From Streptomyces sp. NBC_01669 (lineage in GTDB: Bacteria; Actinomycetota; Actinomycetes; Streptomycetales; Streptomycetaceae): a DNA stretch of 64,000 nucleotides. Location: the NCBI RefSeq assembly GCF_026339735.1, contig NZ_JAPEQG010000001.1:8617001-8681000 (forward strand), in the 5' to 3' direction. This document shows, one piece after another, positions 35,115 through 44,115 of the stretch (position 1 is the first letter of the stretch; each line of letters begins with the position of its first letter). The notes beneath the pieces are model-generated. The model was not told the origin of the DNA, searched no databases, and saw only the letters and a list, made by a program, of their open reading frames with translations. The translations under genes were made by a program, and so were the position numbers.

Positions 35115-35144
35115 TTGACAGGCATTTTTCGCCTCCTCTATAAC
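35115..35144 (+). promoter_or_regulatory. sigma-70/HrdB-type promoter for the APC permease
   Basis: A consensus -35 TTGACA (35115-35120) and -10 TATAAC (35139-35144) are separated by 18 bases. They lie 48 bases before the permease start. A second TTGACA on the minus strand (35064 down to 35059), with a weak -10, may serve the divergent aldehyde dehydrogenase gene. The shared region is the likely AsnC operator. Confidence 0.7.
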
Positions 35145-35191
35145 GAGGCCTCATCGACTGTCATGTCTGCGCCCACTCTGAGGGGAACGCC

Positions 35192-36661
35192 ATGTCATCC
35201 CAGCCACAGATCCCAGCCCCGTCCTCGTCGGACCCTTCGGACCCTTCGGACTCCTCGGGATCGGCGGGTGCGTCCGCCCCGGCACTGCCGAAAAAGATGA
35301 GCTGGTTCGACGGATTCGCGATGTCGCTGACCATGCCGGCGGCGCTCATCGCCTCGCTCGGCGCCTCCATCGGCGGACTCGGCGCCTGGGGTGCGATCGC
35401 CCTGTGGACGGCCTCGATGGTGCTGGCCACCGCGACGAACTGGATCTACACCGAGATGGCCGCGATGTTCCCCGATTCCTCTGGAGGGATCGCGCACTAT
35501 GCGACCGAGGGCTGGAAGAAGCGGGCGCCTGTGGTGGGTCCGATCGCGAGCATCGGCTACTGGTTCCCCTGGACGACGGCCCTCGCCGTCTACTCCGGAC
35601 TCATCGGCTCGTTCGTCCAAGCCCAGTGGTTCCCCGGCCAGGACTGGAGCGTGGAGTTCGGGCCGGTGAAGGTGGACTTCCCCATAGCCGTGGGCCTGCT
35701 CGTGATGCTGCTGCTGTTCGGCGCGGCGATGATCGGCCTGCACGTCGCCATGTGGGTCGTCTACGTCACCGGCGGTGCGCTGCTCGTGCCGCTCGCTGTG
35801 TTCATCGTCCTGCCGCTGTTCTCCGGTGACTGGAGCGCGCAGGGCCTGCACTGGAATCTGCACGGCGCCGCGGGGCTGCGCGAGGCGCTGGTGTGGCTGT
35901 ACGTCATGGCGTGGACGTCGTTCGGTGTGGAGGTGTGCGCGACCTTCGCCCCCGAGTACAAGGACACGGTGCGCGACACCTCCCGGGCCCTGCGCGCCGG
36001 TGTGTTGTTCTCCCTCGGTGTGTTCATCCTGCTGCCACTGACCCTGTCGGGGTACGTCGGCGAGAAGGCCATCGGCGAGGAGCCCACCACCTTCTTCATC
36101 GGAGCCTTCCAGGACCTGGTGGGCGGCGCCTCCGACCTCATGGTGGTCTTCCTCGTCGCCTCGCTGCTGCTCATCATGATCACCGGTCTCGCGGACGGTT
36201 CCCGCGTGCTGTACGAGATGGGCAAGTCGGGGCTCACCATCAGGCAGGTGGGGGTGCTGAACAAGCGCGGTGTGCCGGCCCGGGCGCTGCTGGTGGCCCT
36301 GGTGCTCAATGTCTTCGTGCTGACGGTGCTTCAGACCCCGCTGGCCATCATCGTCACGGGCAACCTGGGATACATCCTCGTCCATGTGCTGGCGGTCTCC
36401 GGCTTCGCGCTGCTGCGAAAGGACCGTCCGGACGCCGTGCGTCCCATCAGGCTGCCCCGGTTCTTCGTGCCCCTGGCCTGGACGCTGGCCGGGTTCCTCA
36501 CCGTGGTGCTGGTGGTGGGCGCGACCGGCTTCTCCATCACCGGATACGGCGGCTACACAGAACTGGGAGTGGCACTCGCCGTTCTGGTCGTGGCGGTACT
36601 GCTGTGGCTGTACCGGACCAAGGTGCAGGATCGGCACCTCACCGACGACCGCCCGGCCTGA
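35192..36661 (+). CDS. APC-superfamily amino-acid/amine permease
   Basis: A membrane transporter of 489 residues with a Ser/Pro-rich cytoplasmic N-terminus (about 1-35) and about 12 hydrophobic helices. TM1 (FDGFAMSLTMPAALIASLG) has the helix break typical of APC carriers, and YTEMAAMFPDSSGGIAHYA near 90 matches their TM3 consensus. The ADGSRVLYEMGKSGL segment near 330 corresponds to the TM8-loop consensus. It is related to GABA/glutamate/putrescine-type permeases. With the divergent aldehyde dehydrogenase and the AsnC regulator it forms an amine/amino-acid uptake and oxidation locus. Substrate not determined. Confidence 0.9.
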   Translation: MSSQPQIPAPSSSDPSDPSDSSGSAGASAPALPKKMSWFDGFAMSLTMPAALIASLGASIGGLGAWGAIALWTASMVLATATNWIYTEMAAMFPDSSGGIAHYATEGWKKRAPVVGPIASIGYWFPWTTALAVYSGLIGSFVQAQWFPGQDWSVEFGPVKVDFPIAVGLLVMLLLFGAAMIGLHVAMWVVYVTGGALLVPLAVFIVLPLFSGDWSAQGLHWNLHGAAGLREALVWLYVMAWTSFGVEVCATFAPEYKDTVRDTSRALRAGVLFSLGVFILLPLTLSGYVGEKAIGEEPTTFFIGAFQDLVGGASDLMVVFLVASLLLIMITGLADGSRVLYEMGKSGLTIRQVGVLNKRGVPARALLVALVLNVFVLTVLQTPLAIIVTGNLGYILVHVLAVSGFALLRKDRPDAVRPIRLPRFFVPLAWTLAGFLTVVLVVGATGFSITGYGGYTELGVALAVLVVAVLLWLYRTKVQDRHLTDDRPA

Positions 36662-36944
36662 CCCGGCCGGCGCACAGGCTTCGGGCAAGCCGCCGGAAGC
36701 AGGCGTGAAGCGGACCCGCTGGCCGCGGAATCATCGCGATGGTGCTGTCGGACGCCCCGCTCTCACTGGGTTCACCGTTCCTCACCAGTGTGCGTGAGTG
36801 AGTGGTGGACCCACTGTTGCGTGCTGGGCGCATCCCGAACGGTGTTGGATGCGCTGGGTTCCCACTTTCGCTTCCCGCTCGGCGACGGTCCTCCAGGGGG
36901 CCGGTCCGTTGTGGGTGGGCGGGTTCCCTCGCGCCCGCGCCCGC

Positions 36945-36984
36945 GCCGCCGGCCCCGCCCGCGCGGGCGGGTGGGGCCGGCGGC
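36945..36984. terminator. long GC-rich hairpin
   Basis: A 12-bp outer stem (GCCGCCGGCCCC at 36945-36956 with 36973-36984) encloses an inner stem GCCCGC/GCGGGC. It may terminate the permease transcript, although it is ~285 bases beyond the stop codon. Confidence 0.5.
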
Positions 36985-37153
36985 TGCCGCGGTCGACGGC
37001 CTGGCGTTGCGGGCGACGCCTGTTACAGATCGATTGATGTTGCCGCGATCTGAAACGCGAGCAGCTCTGAGTCGGTTGTTCACGAGGCTGCCCTGACCGG
37101 GGGCCATCTGCGGATCAGTGAGTGCGTCGCCTCGCAGCGTGTCGTTATCGACA

Positions 37154-37169
37154 TGTAATAAGCGTTACA
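37154..37169. promoter_or_regulatory. TGTAA-N6-TTACA inverted repeat, possible operator
   Basis: TGTAATAAGCGTTACA lies about 90 bases before the amino-acid ABC operon, with related GTTACA/TGTAAC words nearby. It is a candidate operator for the RpiR-type regulator encoded at the end of the operon. Confidence 0.45.
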
Positions 37170-37257
37170 GTAGAGCGCAATCCTTCGCCGTGTGTAACGT
37201 GCGGGACGTCCGTCGGCGGTGAATTCCAACCGCACGACAGTTCCGCGAGAGGGGCCC

Positions 37258-38217
37258 GTGTTGCACACTCACCCGATCCGCCGCGCCGTTGCGGCCGGTG
37301 CACTGTTGATCACATCGGCCATGACCGTGTCCGCATGCGGCAGCGGCAGCACCGACAGCGAGTCCGCCGCTCCCGCGGTCGACGCCACCGTCGCCGGTGT
37401 GCACATCACCAGGGATACGAAGCTCCATGCCGCGCTCCCTGCCGACGTCAGGTCCGCCGGCAAGGTCAGAGTCGCCACCGACGTCCCTTACGCGCCGTTC
37501 GTGATGTTCGTGACCGAGGGCAAGCCCGAGCTCACCGGCCTCGACTACGACCTGGGGCAGGCGCTCGGAGCCAAACTGGGGGTGCGATTCGCCTTCACCG
37601 CCCAGAAGTTCGACGGCATCGTTCCGGCCATTCAGGCCGGCAAGTTCGACGCGGTCATGTCGGCCATGACCGACACCAAGGAGCGCCAGCAGGTCCTGGA
37701 CTTCGTGGACTACTCCGTGTCCGGCTCGGGCATCCTCGTCACGAAAGGGAACCCGGACCACATCTCCCGACTCGACGACCTGTGTGGCAGGAAGGTCGGT
37801 GCGGAGGCCGCCACCCATCAGCTGGACGTACTCAAGGCCCACCAGCCCGCGTGTGCGAAGGCGGGCAAGGGCCCCATCTCCATCCAGACATTCCCGAAGG
37901 ATTCAGACGCCCAACTCGCCCTGCGATCACGGAAAGTAGCAGCCGACCTGCTGACCAAGCCGGCCGCGGGCTGGACCGCCAAGACTGCCGACGGCGGCCG
38001 GGCCTTCGCAGTCGTCAATGACCCCGCGGCGGCCGGCGGCTACGAGGCCACCCCCAACGGGATCGGCGTCACCAAACGCCTGCCCGGGCTCACCGACGCC
38101 ATCCAGAAGGCCGTGCAGGCGCTCATCGACGACGGGACGCTCCGCAAGATCTGCGCCAAGTACGGTGTCGAGTCCATCGCGGTGAACGAAGCCACCAAGA
38201 ACGCGGCGGTGTCCTGA
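37258..38217 (+). CDS. polar amino-acid ABC transporter substrate-binding lipoprotein
   Basis: A PAAT-family binding protein of 319 residues from GTG 37258 (GAGAGGGG upstream; an earlier GTG at 37219 is possible). The lipoprotein signal ends in MTVSAC with Cys27. Type 2 periplasmic-binding motifs are present: VRVATDVPYAPFVMF (substrate entry), GLDYDLGQALGAKLGV, FDGIVPAIQAGKFDAVMSAM and TDTKERQQVLDFVDY. These are the usual signatures of glutamate/glutamine/arginine-type binding proteins. It is the first gene of a five-gene operon (binding protein, permease, ATPase, M20 peptidase, RpiR regulator). Confidence 0.93.
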   Translation: MLHTHPIRRAVAAGALLITSAMTVSACGSGSTDSESAAPAVDATVAGVHITRDTKLHAALPADVRSAGKVRVATDVPYAPFVMFVTEGKPELTGLDYDLGQALGAKLGVRFAFTAQKFDGIVPAIQAGKFDAVMSAMTDTKERQQVLDFVDYSVSGSGILVTKGNPDHISRLDDLCGRKVGAEAATHQLDVLKAHQPACAKAGKGPISIQTFPKDSDAQLALRSRKVAADLLTKPAAGWTAKTADGGRAFAVVNDPAAAGGYEATPNGIGVTKRLPGLTDAIQKAVQALIDDGTLRKICAKYGVESIAVNEATKNAAVS

Positions 38218-38218
38218 C

Positions 38219-39199
38219 ATGACAGCCATGACCCCCGCCGGGACCATGAAGAGCGTTCCCGCACCGACCGCGCCCGCCCCGGACACCCTGACCGCCGTGC
38301 CGGTCCGGCACTGGGGCCGGTGGCTGGCCGCAGCGGCAGCCGTCACCGCCCTCATCGGACTCATCGGTTCCCTGGCCGGCAACAAGAATCTGCACTGGGA
38401 CATCGTCGGACGCTACGTCTTCGCCGACCTCGTCTTCAGCGGACTGGTCACCACCTTGTGGCTCACCGCGGCCGCCATGGCGATCGGGCTCGGCCTCGGC
38501 GTCCTCGTCGCGGTGATGCGGCTGTCGTCCAACCCCGTACTCCGCGCCCTGGGAACCACCTTCGTCTGGGTCTTCCGCTCCACGCCCCTTCTCGTCCAGA
38601 TCATCTTCTGGGGATACGCGGGCGCGCTCTACCAACAGGTGCTGATCGGCATCCCGTTCACCCACATCACGTTGCTGCAGGCCGACACCAACGCCCTGCT
38701 CACGCCCACGGTAGCCGCGCTCCTGGCGCTGGGGCTGAACGAGGCGGCGTACGCGAGCGAGATCGTCCGCGCCGGCATCCAGTCCGTCGACCCGGGACAG
38801 ACGGAGGCCGCGCACTCGCTCGGCATGAGCCCGTCCCTCACCACCCGGCGCATCGTGCTGCCCCAGGCCATGCGGGTCATCATCCCGCCACTGGGCAACG
38901 AGACCATCAACATGCTCAAGATGACCGCGCTGGTCTCGGTGATCTCCGCCCACGACCTGATGTCCAACATCCAGGACGTGTACGCGCAGAACTACCAGGT
39001 CATCCCCATGCTCGTCGTCGCCTCCATCTGGTACCTGATACTCGTCACGGCCCTGAGCCTGCCGCAGTCCTGGCTGGAACGCAGGTACGGGCGCGGCATG
39101 GCCCCCGCCGCTGCCGTCGGCCCACTGCAACGCCTCGTCGCCGGAGCCCGGCTGAGCCTGTCCCGTACCACCCCCGCACCGACCGGACCGAAGGGATGA
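38219..39199 (+). CDS. polar amino-acid ABC transporter permease
   Basis: A PAAT-type permease of 326 residues (HisM/GlnP family), larger than the ~220 of many members because of N- and C-terminal extensions of about 60 and 40 residues. Its hydrophobic helices include DLVFSGLVTTLWLTAAAMAI. The family motif FRSTPLLVQIIFWG and the EAA-like loop SVDPGQTEAAHSLGMSP are both present. The ATG at 38219 is one base after the binding-protein stop codon. It is presumably active as a homodimer, because no second permease is in the operon. Confidence 0.93.
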   Translation: MTAMTPAGTMKSVPAPTAPAPDTLTAVPVRHWGRWLAAAAAVTALIGLIGSLAGNKNLHWDIVGRYVFADLVFSGLVTTLWLTAAAMAIGLGLGVLVAVMRLSSNPVLRALGTTFVWVFRSTPLLVQIIFWGYAGALYQQVLIGIPFTHITLLQADTNALLTPTVAALLALGLNEAAYASEIVRAGIQSVDPGQTEAAHSLGMSPSLTTRRIVLPQAMRVIIPPLGNETINMLKMTALVSVISAHDLMSNIQDVYAQNYQVIPMLVVASIWYLILVTALSLPQSWLERRYGRGMAPAAAVGPLQRLVAGARLSLSRTTPAPTGPKG

Positions 39200-39969
39200 A
39201 GACAGTGGAGACGCCGATGGTGCACGCCGAGGGCGTGCGCAAACACTTCGGGAAGGTCGCCGTGCTCCAGGGCATCGACCTGACGGTGGAACGCGGCCAG
39301 GTCTGCTGCCTGCTGGGCCCCTCCGGCTCCGGGAAGTCCACGTTCCTGCGCTGCATCAACCACCTGGAGAAGCTCGACGGGGGCAGGCTGTCCGTCGACG
39401 GTGCGCCGGTGGGCTACCGGCAGCAGGGCAACCGGCTCCACGAGCTGAAGGAGCGCGAGATCGCCCGCAGCCGCCGGGACATCGGGATGGTGTTCCAGCG
39501 GTTCAATCTCTTCCCCCACATGACGGCGGTGCAGAACGTCATGGAGGCACCCGTGAAGGTCGCGGGCGCCACCAGGGCCGAGGCCCGCGAGGACGCCCTG
39601 CGCCTGCTGGACCGCGTCGGCCTCGCCGATCGCGCCGACCGATACCCTGCCCAGCTGTCCGGCGGCCAGCAGCAGCGTGTTGCCATCGCACGGGCCCTGG
39701 CGATGAAACCCAAACTGATGCTTTTCGACGAACCGACGTCCGCCCTGGACCCGGAGCTGGTCGGAGAAGTTCTCGACGTCATGCGTCAACTGGCCTCGGA
39801 AGGAATGACGATGGTGGTCGTCACCCACGAAATCGGGTTCGCCCGCGAAGTCGCGGACACGGCCGTCTTCATGGACGGTGGCGTCGTGGTCGAAGCGGGC
39901 GCCCCGCGGCAGGTACTCGGCGACCCGCGGCAGGAACGCACCCGTGCCTTCCTGTCGAAGGTCCTGTGA
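39196..39969 (+). CDS. polar amino-acid ABC transporter ATP-binding protein
   Basis: A 257-residue ABC ATPase of the GlnQ/HisP type. Walker A is GPSGSGKST, the Q-loop is MVFQRFNLFPHMT, the signature LSGGQQQR, Walker B LMLFDEPTSALD, and the switch His is in VVVTHEIGFA. The ATG at 39196 forms an ATGA overlap with the permease stop, so translation is coupled. It energises the two preceding components. GlnQ-group ATPases often serve glutamate, glutamine or related polar amino acids; an insertion (VGYRQQGNRLHELKEREI, about 70-87) is common in the group that takes up unusual or acylated amino acids. Confidence 0.95.
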   Translation: MKTVETPMVHAEGVRKHFGKVAVLQGIDLTVERGQVCCLLGPSGSGKSTFLRCINHLEKLDGGRLSVDGAPVGYRQQGNRLHELKEREIARSRRDIGMVFQRFNLFPHMTAVQNVMEAPVKVAGATRAEAREDALRLLDRVGLADRADRYPAQLSGGQQQRVAIARALAMKPKLMLFDEPTSALDPELVGEVLDVMRQLASEGMTMVVVTHEIGFAREVADTAVFMDGGVVVEAGAPRQVLGDPRQERTRAFLSKVL

Positions 39970-41195
39970 GCGCCCCCGTGCGGCAGCAGGGCACAGCGGC
40001 ACGCACCGCGGCCCTGCTGCTCCCCGGCGCCGTCGCCCTGCACGACCGCTATCTGGCGGAGCTGGAGCACCTCGTCTCCATCGACTCCGGCTCGTACAGC
40101 CCCGACGGAGTCAATCAGGTCGCGGCATGGACCGTGCGACGCCTGACGTCCTTGGGCTTCGCGGTGGACCGTGTCCCCGTCACCGCCGAAGGCCGCGACA
40201 CCCGTTTCGGTGACCTGGTCGTGGGCCGGTTGCGCGGACAACTGCCTGTGGAGCGTGGCGGAAGGTGCATCCTGCTCGCCGGGCACATGGACACCGTGTT
40301 CGACGACGGAACCGCGGCGGACCGGCCTTTCCGCCGAAGCGGGCCACTCGCCCACGGCCCCGGGGTCAGCGACGACAAGGGAGGACTCCTGGCCGGGCTC
40401 ACCGCCGTGGAACTCCTGCTGCGCCGAGGGATGCTGGACTTCGCGGAGCTCGTCTTCCTGGCCACCCCCGACGAGGAGGTCGGCTCCCCGGCCAGCCGTC
40501 CGGTGACCGTGTCCCTCAGCCATGGCATCCACTACGCGCTGGGCCTGGAATGCGCCCGGGAGAACGGCGACCTCGTCGTCGCCCGCAAGGGCGTGGCGGA
40601 CTTCGTGATCACCGTGACGGGGCGGGCCGCGCATGCCGGAATCGAACCGGAGCGCGGAGCGAACGCCGCACTGGCCGCCGCACATCTCCTCATCGAATGC
40701 CAGCAGATGAACGGGCGCTGGGGCGACGTCACCGTCAACGTGGGCATGATCAGGGCGGGCAGCCGCATCAACATCGTCTGTCCCGAGGCGGAGCTTCATG
40801 TGGAGGTACGGTCGTCGACGGATGCCGGCATCCGACACGCCCGTCAGGCGATCGAAGCGGCCGCCGCGAGCCTCTCCGTACCCGGCGCCACCGCCACCGT
40901 CCGGCAGACCGAAGCGATTCCGGCGATGGAGGACACCCCAGCGGCTCGTGCCATGCTCACCCATGCCCTGGAGGCCGGGAGGGAACTCGCCATCGACCTG
41001 GGTGCCGCAGCCACCGGCGGCGTCGGCGACGCCAACACCATCGCCGGAGCCGGTGTCCCCACCCTCGACGGCCTCGGTCCGGTCGGCGGCGGCGACCACG
41101 GCCCGGACGAGTGGCTCGACGTCACGACCGTTCCGCGCCGTGTGGCTCTGCTGGCAGCCCTGATCGTGGCGCTCGGCGACGCCGGAGGCCACTGA
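39966..41195 (+). CDS. M20-family metallopeptidase, carboxypeptidase-G2-like
   Basis: A dizinc hydrolase of 409 residues from GTG 39966 (GTGA overlap with the ATPase gene). Motifs of the M20A fold are present: LAGHMDTVFD (His-x-Asp), GVSDDKGG (bridging Asp), TPDEEVGS (catalytic Glu and metal Glu), and GPVGGGDHGPDEWL near the end (metal His). The internal dimerisation domain starts around KGVADFVITVTGRAAHAG. Carboxypeptidase G2 and its relatives release glutamate from N-acyl or pteroyl conjugates, or split short peptides. Placed with a glutamate-type importer, it probably hydrolyses an imported N-acyl amino acid or dipeptide in the cytoplasm; no signal peptide is visible. Confidence 0.91.
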   Translation: MSAPVRQQGTAARTAALLLPGAVALHDRYLAELEHLVSIDSGSYSPDGVNQVAAWTVRRLTSLGFAVDRVPVTAEGRDTRFGDLVVGRLRGQLPVERGGRCILLAGHMDTVFDDGTAADRPFRRSGPLAHGPGVSDDKGGLLAGLTAVELLLRRGMLDFAELVFLATPDEEVGSPASRPVTVSLSHGIHYALGLECARENGDLVVARKGVADFVITVTGRAAHAGIEPERGANAALAAAHLLIECQQMNGRWGDVTVNVGMIRAGSRINIVCPEAELHVEVRSSTDAGIRHARQAIEAAAASLSVPGATATVRQTEAIPAMEDTPAARAMLTHALEAGRELAIDLGAAATGGVGDANTIAGAGVPTLDGLGPVGGGDHGPDEWLDVTTVPRRVALLAALIVALGDAGGH

Positions 41196-41288
41196 CCGGC
41201 CCCCCGGATGCGGCCCGTCGTCCGTGCGGACACAGCTCGGGGCCGGGCGCCGCGTAATCTGAACCCCTTTGGAAAGGTGGCCCGGCCC

Positions 41289-42209
41289 ATGTCCTCACTT
41301 GCCGAAGAGATCCGGCACCGCATCGGTGACCTCAGTCCCGCCGAACGCAAAGTTGCCCGGGTGCTGCTCGCGGGCTATCCGTCGGCAGGCTTCGAGACCG
41401 TGGCCACGCTCGCGGAACGGGCCGGCGTGAGCGCCCCCACGGTGATCCGATTCGTGAACAGACTCGGCTACAAGGGTTTCCCCGACTTCCAGGCGGCCCT
41501 GCGGGAGGAGCTCGACGAGCGCAGCGCCTCGCCGCTGGCTCTGTACAGCACCCGCGGGTACGGCACCACCCCGCCCCTGGTGCAGGAGGACGACGGCTCC
41601 GGAACGGCGCGTGCCGGCAGTGGCCAGGACGTCTTCAGTGCCGAGGTGGCCCGTACCCTGCGCGAGCTTCCCCCGCACGACGTGGAGGCCGCAGTGGCAC
41701 TGCTCAGCCACCCCAAACGTCGGATCGTCCTCGTCGGCGGCCGGTTCACCCACCTGCTGGCGCAGTATCTCGGCCTGCATCTGATGCAGTTGCGGGGTGA
41801 GGTGGTGATCCTGCCGGACCGGGACGTGGAGAGGACCGCCGTGCTCGCGGGGCTGGGCAGGCAGGACGTCCTCGTGGTGTTCGACTACCGCCGTTACGAA
41901 CCGGACAAGATCGTCATCACGGAGATGGCCAGGCAGTGCGGCAGCAAGATCGTCCTCTTCACCGATGCCTGGCTGTCGCCGGTGACCCATCTCGCCGATG
42001 TCGTCCTGCCCAGCCGGGTTGCGGAGCCGTCGCCGTACGACAGCATGGTGCCGACGCTGGCCACGGTCGAGACGGTTCTCGCGGGCGTGCTCGCCCAGCT
42101 CGGCGAGCAGGGGCGTGTCCACCTGGAGCACAGCGAGAACGTCGCCCGGCAGGCCGGGATCCAGCCGGTCGACCCCAAGCCGGAGGCCCCGGAGGCGGCC
42201 GGGAAATGA
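41289..42209 (+). CDS. RpiR/MurR-family transcriptional regulator
   Basis: A 306-residue regulator from ATG 41289 (GGAAAGGTGG upstream). The N-terminal HTH_6 domain (LSPAERKVARVLLAGYPSAG and TVIRFVNRLGYKGFPDF) is followed by a short linker and a SIS sugar/phosphosugar-binding domain (about 135-270: RRIVLVGGRFTHLLAQYLG, DVLVVFDYRRYEP, KIVLFTDAWLSPVTHLADV). RpiR proteins mostly sense phosphosugars, though members near amino-acid and dipeptide genes are known. It lies 93 bases after the M20 gene on the same strand and probably regulates that operon through the upstream inverted repeat. Confidence 0.92.
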   Translation: MSSLAEEIRHRIGDLSPAERKVARVLLAGYPSAGFETVATLAERAGVSAPTVIRFVNRLGYKGFPDFQAALREELDERSASPLALYSTRGYGTTPPLVQEDDGSGTARAGSGQDVFSAEVARTLRELPPHDVEAAVALLSHPKRRIVLVGGRFTHLLAQYLGLHLMQLRGEVVILPDRDVERTAVLAGLGRQDVLVVFDYRRYEPDKIVITEMARQCGSKIVLFTDAWLSPVTHLADVVLPSRVAEPSPYDSMVPTLATVETVLAGVLAQLGEQGRVHLEHSENVARQAGIQPVDPKPEAPEAAGK

Positions 42210-42527
42210 CAAATAGTCACATGCCAATTCCGGGCCAGGAGCTGGATCACGAGGCGCTGGTGGTCCCCAGTTTTCGAAGCAGCCATCCGGCGCCTGTACC
42301 GTGGTCGGCGGGGGAGCGGAGGCCTGGATCGGCCGGCCCATTGAGGGCAGCCGCAGGACGGCCGACTTCCCCCTCTTCTCGCCGCCGCGGTGGAACGTCA
42401 CATGGTGCGGCCCGCATTGACTGCTGCCGGGCTGCAACCATGTGCTGCTGAGATTGTTCGCCGGCCCCGAGAGGGCGGGCCCGTCCCCCATGGCCCCGGT
42501 GGGAAACGGGGACGGTCCGGGCAACGA
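42210..42527. other. 318-base convergent gap
   Basis: Between the convergent RpiR and methyltransferase genes. It holds a terminator-like hairpin at its right end (42481-42515). No gene, repeat or RNA of note was seen. Confidence 0.6.
42481..42515 (-). terminator. hairpin terminator of the methyltransferase gene
   Basis: CCGTCCCC at 42481-42488 pairs with 42508-42515 across a 19-base loop, 13 bases after the stop codon on the minus strand. The stem is modest. Confidence 0.45.
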
Positions 42528-43181
42528 CTACGGATGCGCCGGTTTGCGGACCATGAGGAACGCCTGGGGGCCTGCGTCGTTCCAGCCGGCCTCGCGCACG
42601 AGCCTGGCGTCCACGAGGAGTCCGGCCCGACTCAGGAGCTCGGCCACACGCTCGGGTTCCAGCCAGTAGACGTCGAGCGCCAGTGCATGGCCGTACGCGT
42701 GGTCCAGATGCCGGATCTCGTCCCCGGCCTTGAAGGCCAGCAGCAAATGGCCGCCCGGGGCCAGCACCCGGTGGAATTCGGCGAACACCTCGGGCAACAG
42801 CTCGGGCGGCGTGTGGATGATGGAGTACCAGGCGACGATGCCGCCGAGACTGTCGTCGTCCAGGTCGAGGGCATTCATCGAACCCACGTCGAAACGCAGG
42901 TCCGGGTACGTCTTACGGGCCACCGCGACCATCTCGGGCGAGAGGTCGATGCCCCGTGCGGTCAGTCCCAGGGACTGCAGGTGTCCTGTCACCCGCCCGG
43001 GACCGCAGCCGATGTCGGCGACCGGTCCGGCATCGGAGGCCTGTACGAGTTCGACGAACGCGGCGAGCATCGCCCGGTCCAGCGGCCTGCGTCCGAGTTC
43101 CGTTCTCAAGAGCTCGGCGTAGTCGGCCGCGACGGTGTCGTAGGACGCCCGGGTGGTACGTACGTAGGTGGGTTCGGTCAT
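42528..43181 (-). CDS. class I SAM-dependent methyltransferase
   Basis: A 217-residue methyltransferase of the methyltransf_25/11 type. SAM-binding motif I is VADIGCGPGRVTGHL (about 54-68), with Asp79 in GIDLSPEMV; motif II-like FDVGSMNALDLDDDSL and motif III VLAPGGHLLLAFK follow. The N-terminus (TRASYDTVAADYAELL) is that of the ubiquinone/menaquinone-type or small-molecule branch, and a C-terminal active-site-lid segment (GLLVDARLVREAGW) is present. Many actinobacterial members have no known substrate. It is divergent from the LysE exporter across ~230 bases; no operon partner suggests its substrate. Confidence 0.88.
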   Translation of the reverse strand: MTEPTYVRTTRASYDTVAADYAELLRTELGRRPLDRAMLAAFVELVQASDAGPVADIGCGPGRVTGHLQSLGLTARGIDLSPEMVAVARKTYPDLRFDVGSMNALDLDDDSLGGIVAWYSIIHTPPELLPEVFAEFHRVLAPGGHLLLAFKAGDEIRHLDHAYGHALALDVYWLEPERVAELLSRAGLLVDARLVREAGWNDAGPQAFLMVRKPAHP

Positions 43182-43415
43182 GACGAAGGAGCGTAATGGC
43201 TCGGGAGCGGCCCCACATCAACGGATCGCAGTACGGAGTCCCCATGCCGATGCGGCCGCACGCCCGAAAAAGAAATGGGTTGCTCCCGCTCCCGCACGGC
43301 CCCACCATCTGCTCATGAACTCGATCACCGCCCTCCTGCCGACGACCCCTGCCACTCGACCGGTGCGGGTCCAGCAGCAGTCCGGCCGGTCACGGAGGCC
43401 GATTCCTCTCCCCGC

Positions 43416-44051
43416 GTGAGCGCCGCCCTGGTCGCGGGGCTGCTGGCCGGCTTCGGCATTGCCATGCCGGTCGGAGCGGTCGCGACCTATCTGGTGGCTC
43501 TCACCGCACGGACCTCCCTCGGAACCGGCGTCGCCGCCGCGCTCGGAGTCGCGACGGCCGACGGCCTCTATGCGCTGATCGCGGTCGTCGGAGGCTCCTC
43601 ACTCACCCGTGTCATCGAGCCGGTCGCCCTGCCGCTGCGCTGGGCCTCGGCCCTGGTGCTCGTCGTCCTGGCGCTACGGAGCGCCACTACCGCGATCGGC
43701 CAATACCGCAAGCGGCACTCGGTGTCCGGGTCCGACCGGACCCCGCTCAGCCCCGCGCGCGCCTATCTGGGGCTGACGGGGATGACCCTCCTGAACCCCA
43801 CGACCGTCGTCTACTTCACGGCGTTGGTGCTGGGCAGCCGGGCGACCGCCGCCGCCCCGGACCGACTGGAACAGTCCGTGTTCGTCCTCGCGGCGTTCGC
43901 CGCGTCAGCCGGCTGGCAGTTGCTGCTGGCCGGCGGGGGAGCGCTGCTCGGTCGCGTACTGACCGGCGGCCGGGGGCGGCTCGTCACCGCCCTGGCGTCC
44001 TCCGTGCTGATCTCAGCGCTCGCCGTCCATCTGCTCGTACCGGCGTCCTGA
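43416..44051 (+). CDS. LysE-family amino-acid exporter
   Basis: A 211-residue membrane protein from GTG 43416, at the start of the first hydrophobic helix; a longer in-frame extension has no hydrophobic or ribosome support, and the nearest GGAGG is 17 bases away, so the start is somewhat uncertain. Six helices fit the LysE/RhtB fold: GIAMPVGAVATYLV carries the conserved Gly/Pro pair of TM1, and TGMTLLNPTTVVYFTAL is the characteristic NP-containing segment of the middle helix. It exports lysine, threonine or another amino acid, or small molecules; the substrate is open. It is divergent from the methyltransferase gene. Confidence 0.87.
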   Translation: MSAALVAGLLAGFGIAMPVGAVATYLVALTARTSLGTGVAAALGVATADGLYALIAVVGGSSLTRVIEPVALPLRWASALVLVVLALRSATTAIGQYRKRHSVSGSDRTPLSPARAYLGLTGMTLLNPTTVVYFTALVLGSRATAAAPDRLEQSVFVLAAFAASAGWQLLLAGGGALLGRVLTGGRGRLVTALASSVLISALAVHLLVPAS

Positions 44052-44115
44052 CGCGCAACCAACCCGTCGAACCAGCGGCTGCCGGCCGGTCCGAACCGGC
44101 CGGCAGCAGCCGCTC

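Larger units (their letters stand above)
36662..37257. other. 596-base intergenic region
   Basis: This gap follows the permease gene and precedes the amino-acid ABC operon. It holds a long GC hairpin (36945-36984) and a TGTAA-TTACA inverted repeat (37154-37169) but no credible gene. The GTTACA/TGTAAC word recurs near 37021, 37164 and 37192. Several open frames of 80-110 codons exist on both strands but are compositional. Confidence 0.5.

Noticed and set aside
36930..36990. GCGCCC-rich run that could be taken for a short tandem repeat
   Set aside because: It is explained by the arms of one hairpin; no regular repeat unit or spacer pattern, and no CRISPR-like array anywhere in the window.
37020..37080. 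Possible tRNA or small RNA before the amino-acid ABC operon
   Set aside because: No cloverleaf arms or GTTCGA T-loop could be drawn.
36788..37096. Several 80-110-codon frames in the intergenic gap after the APC permease
   Set aside because: All are Arg/Pro-rich, overlap the GC hairpin and lack ribosome sites.
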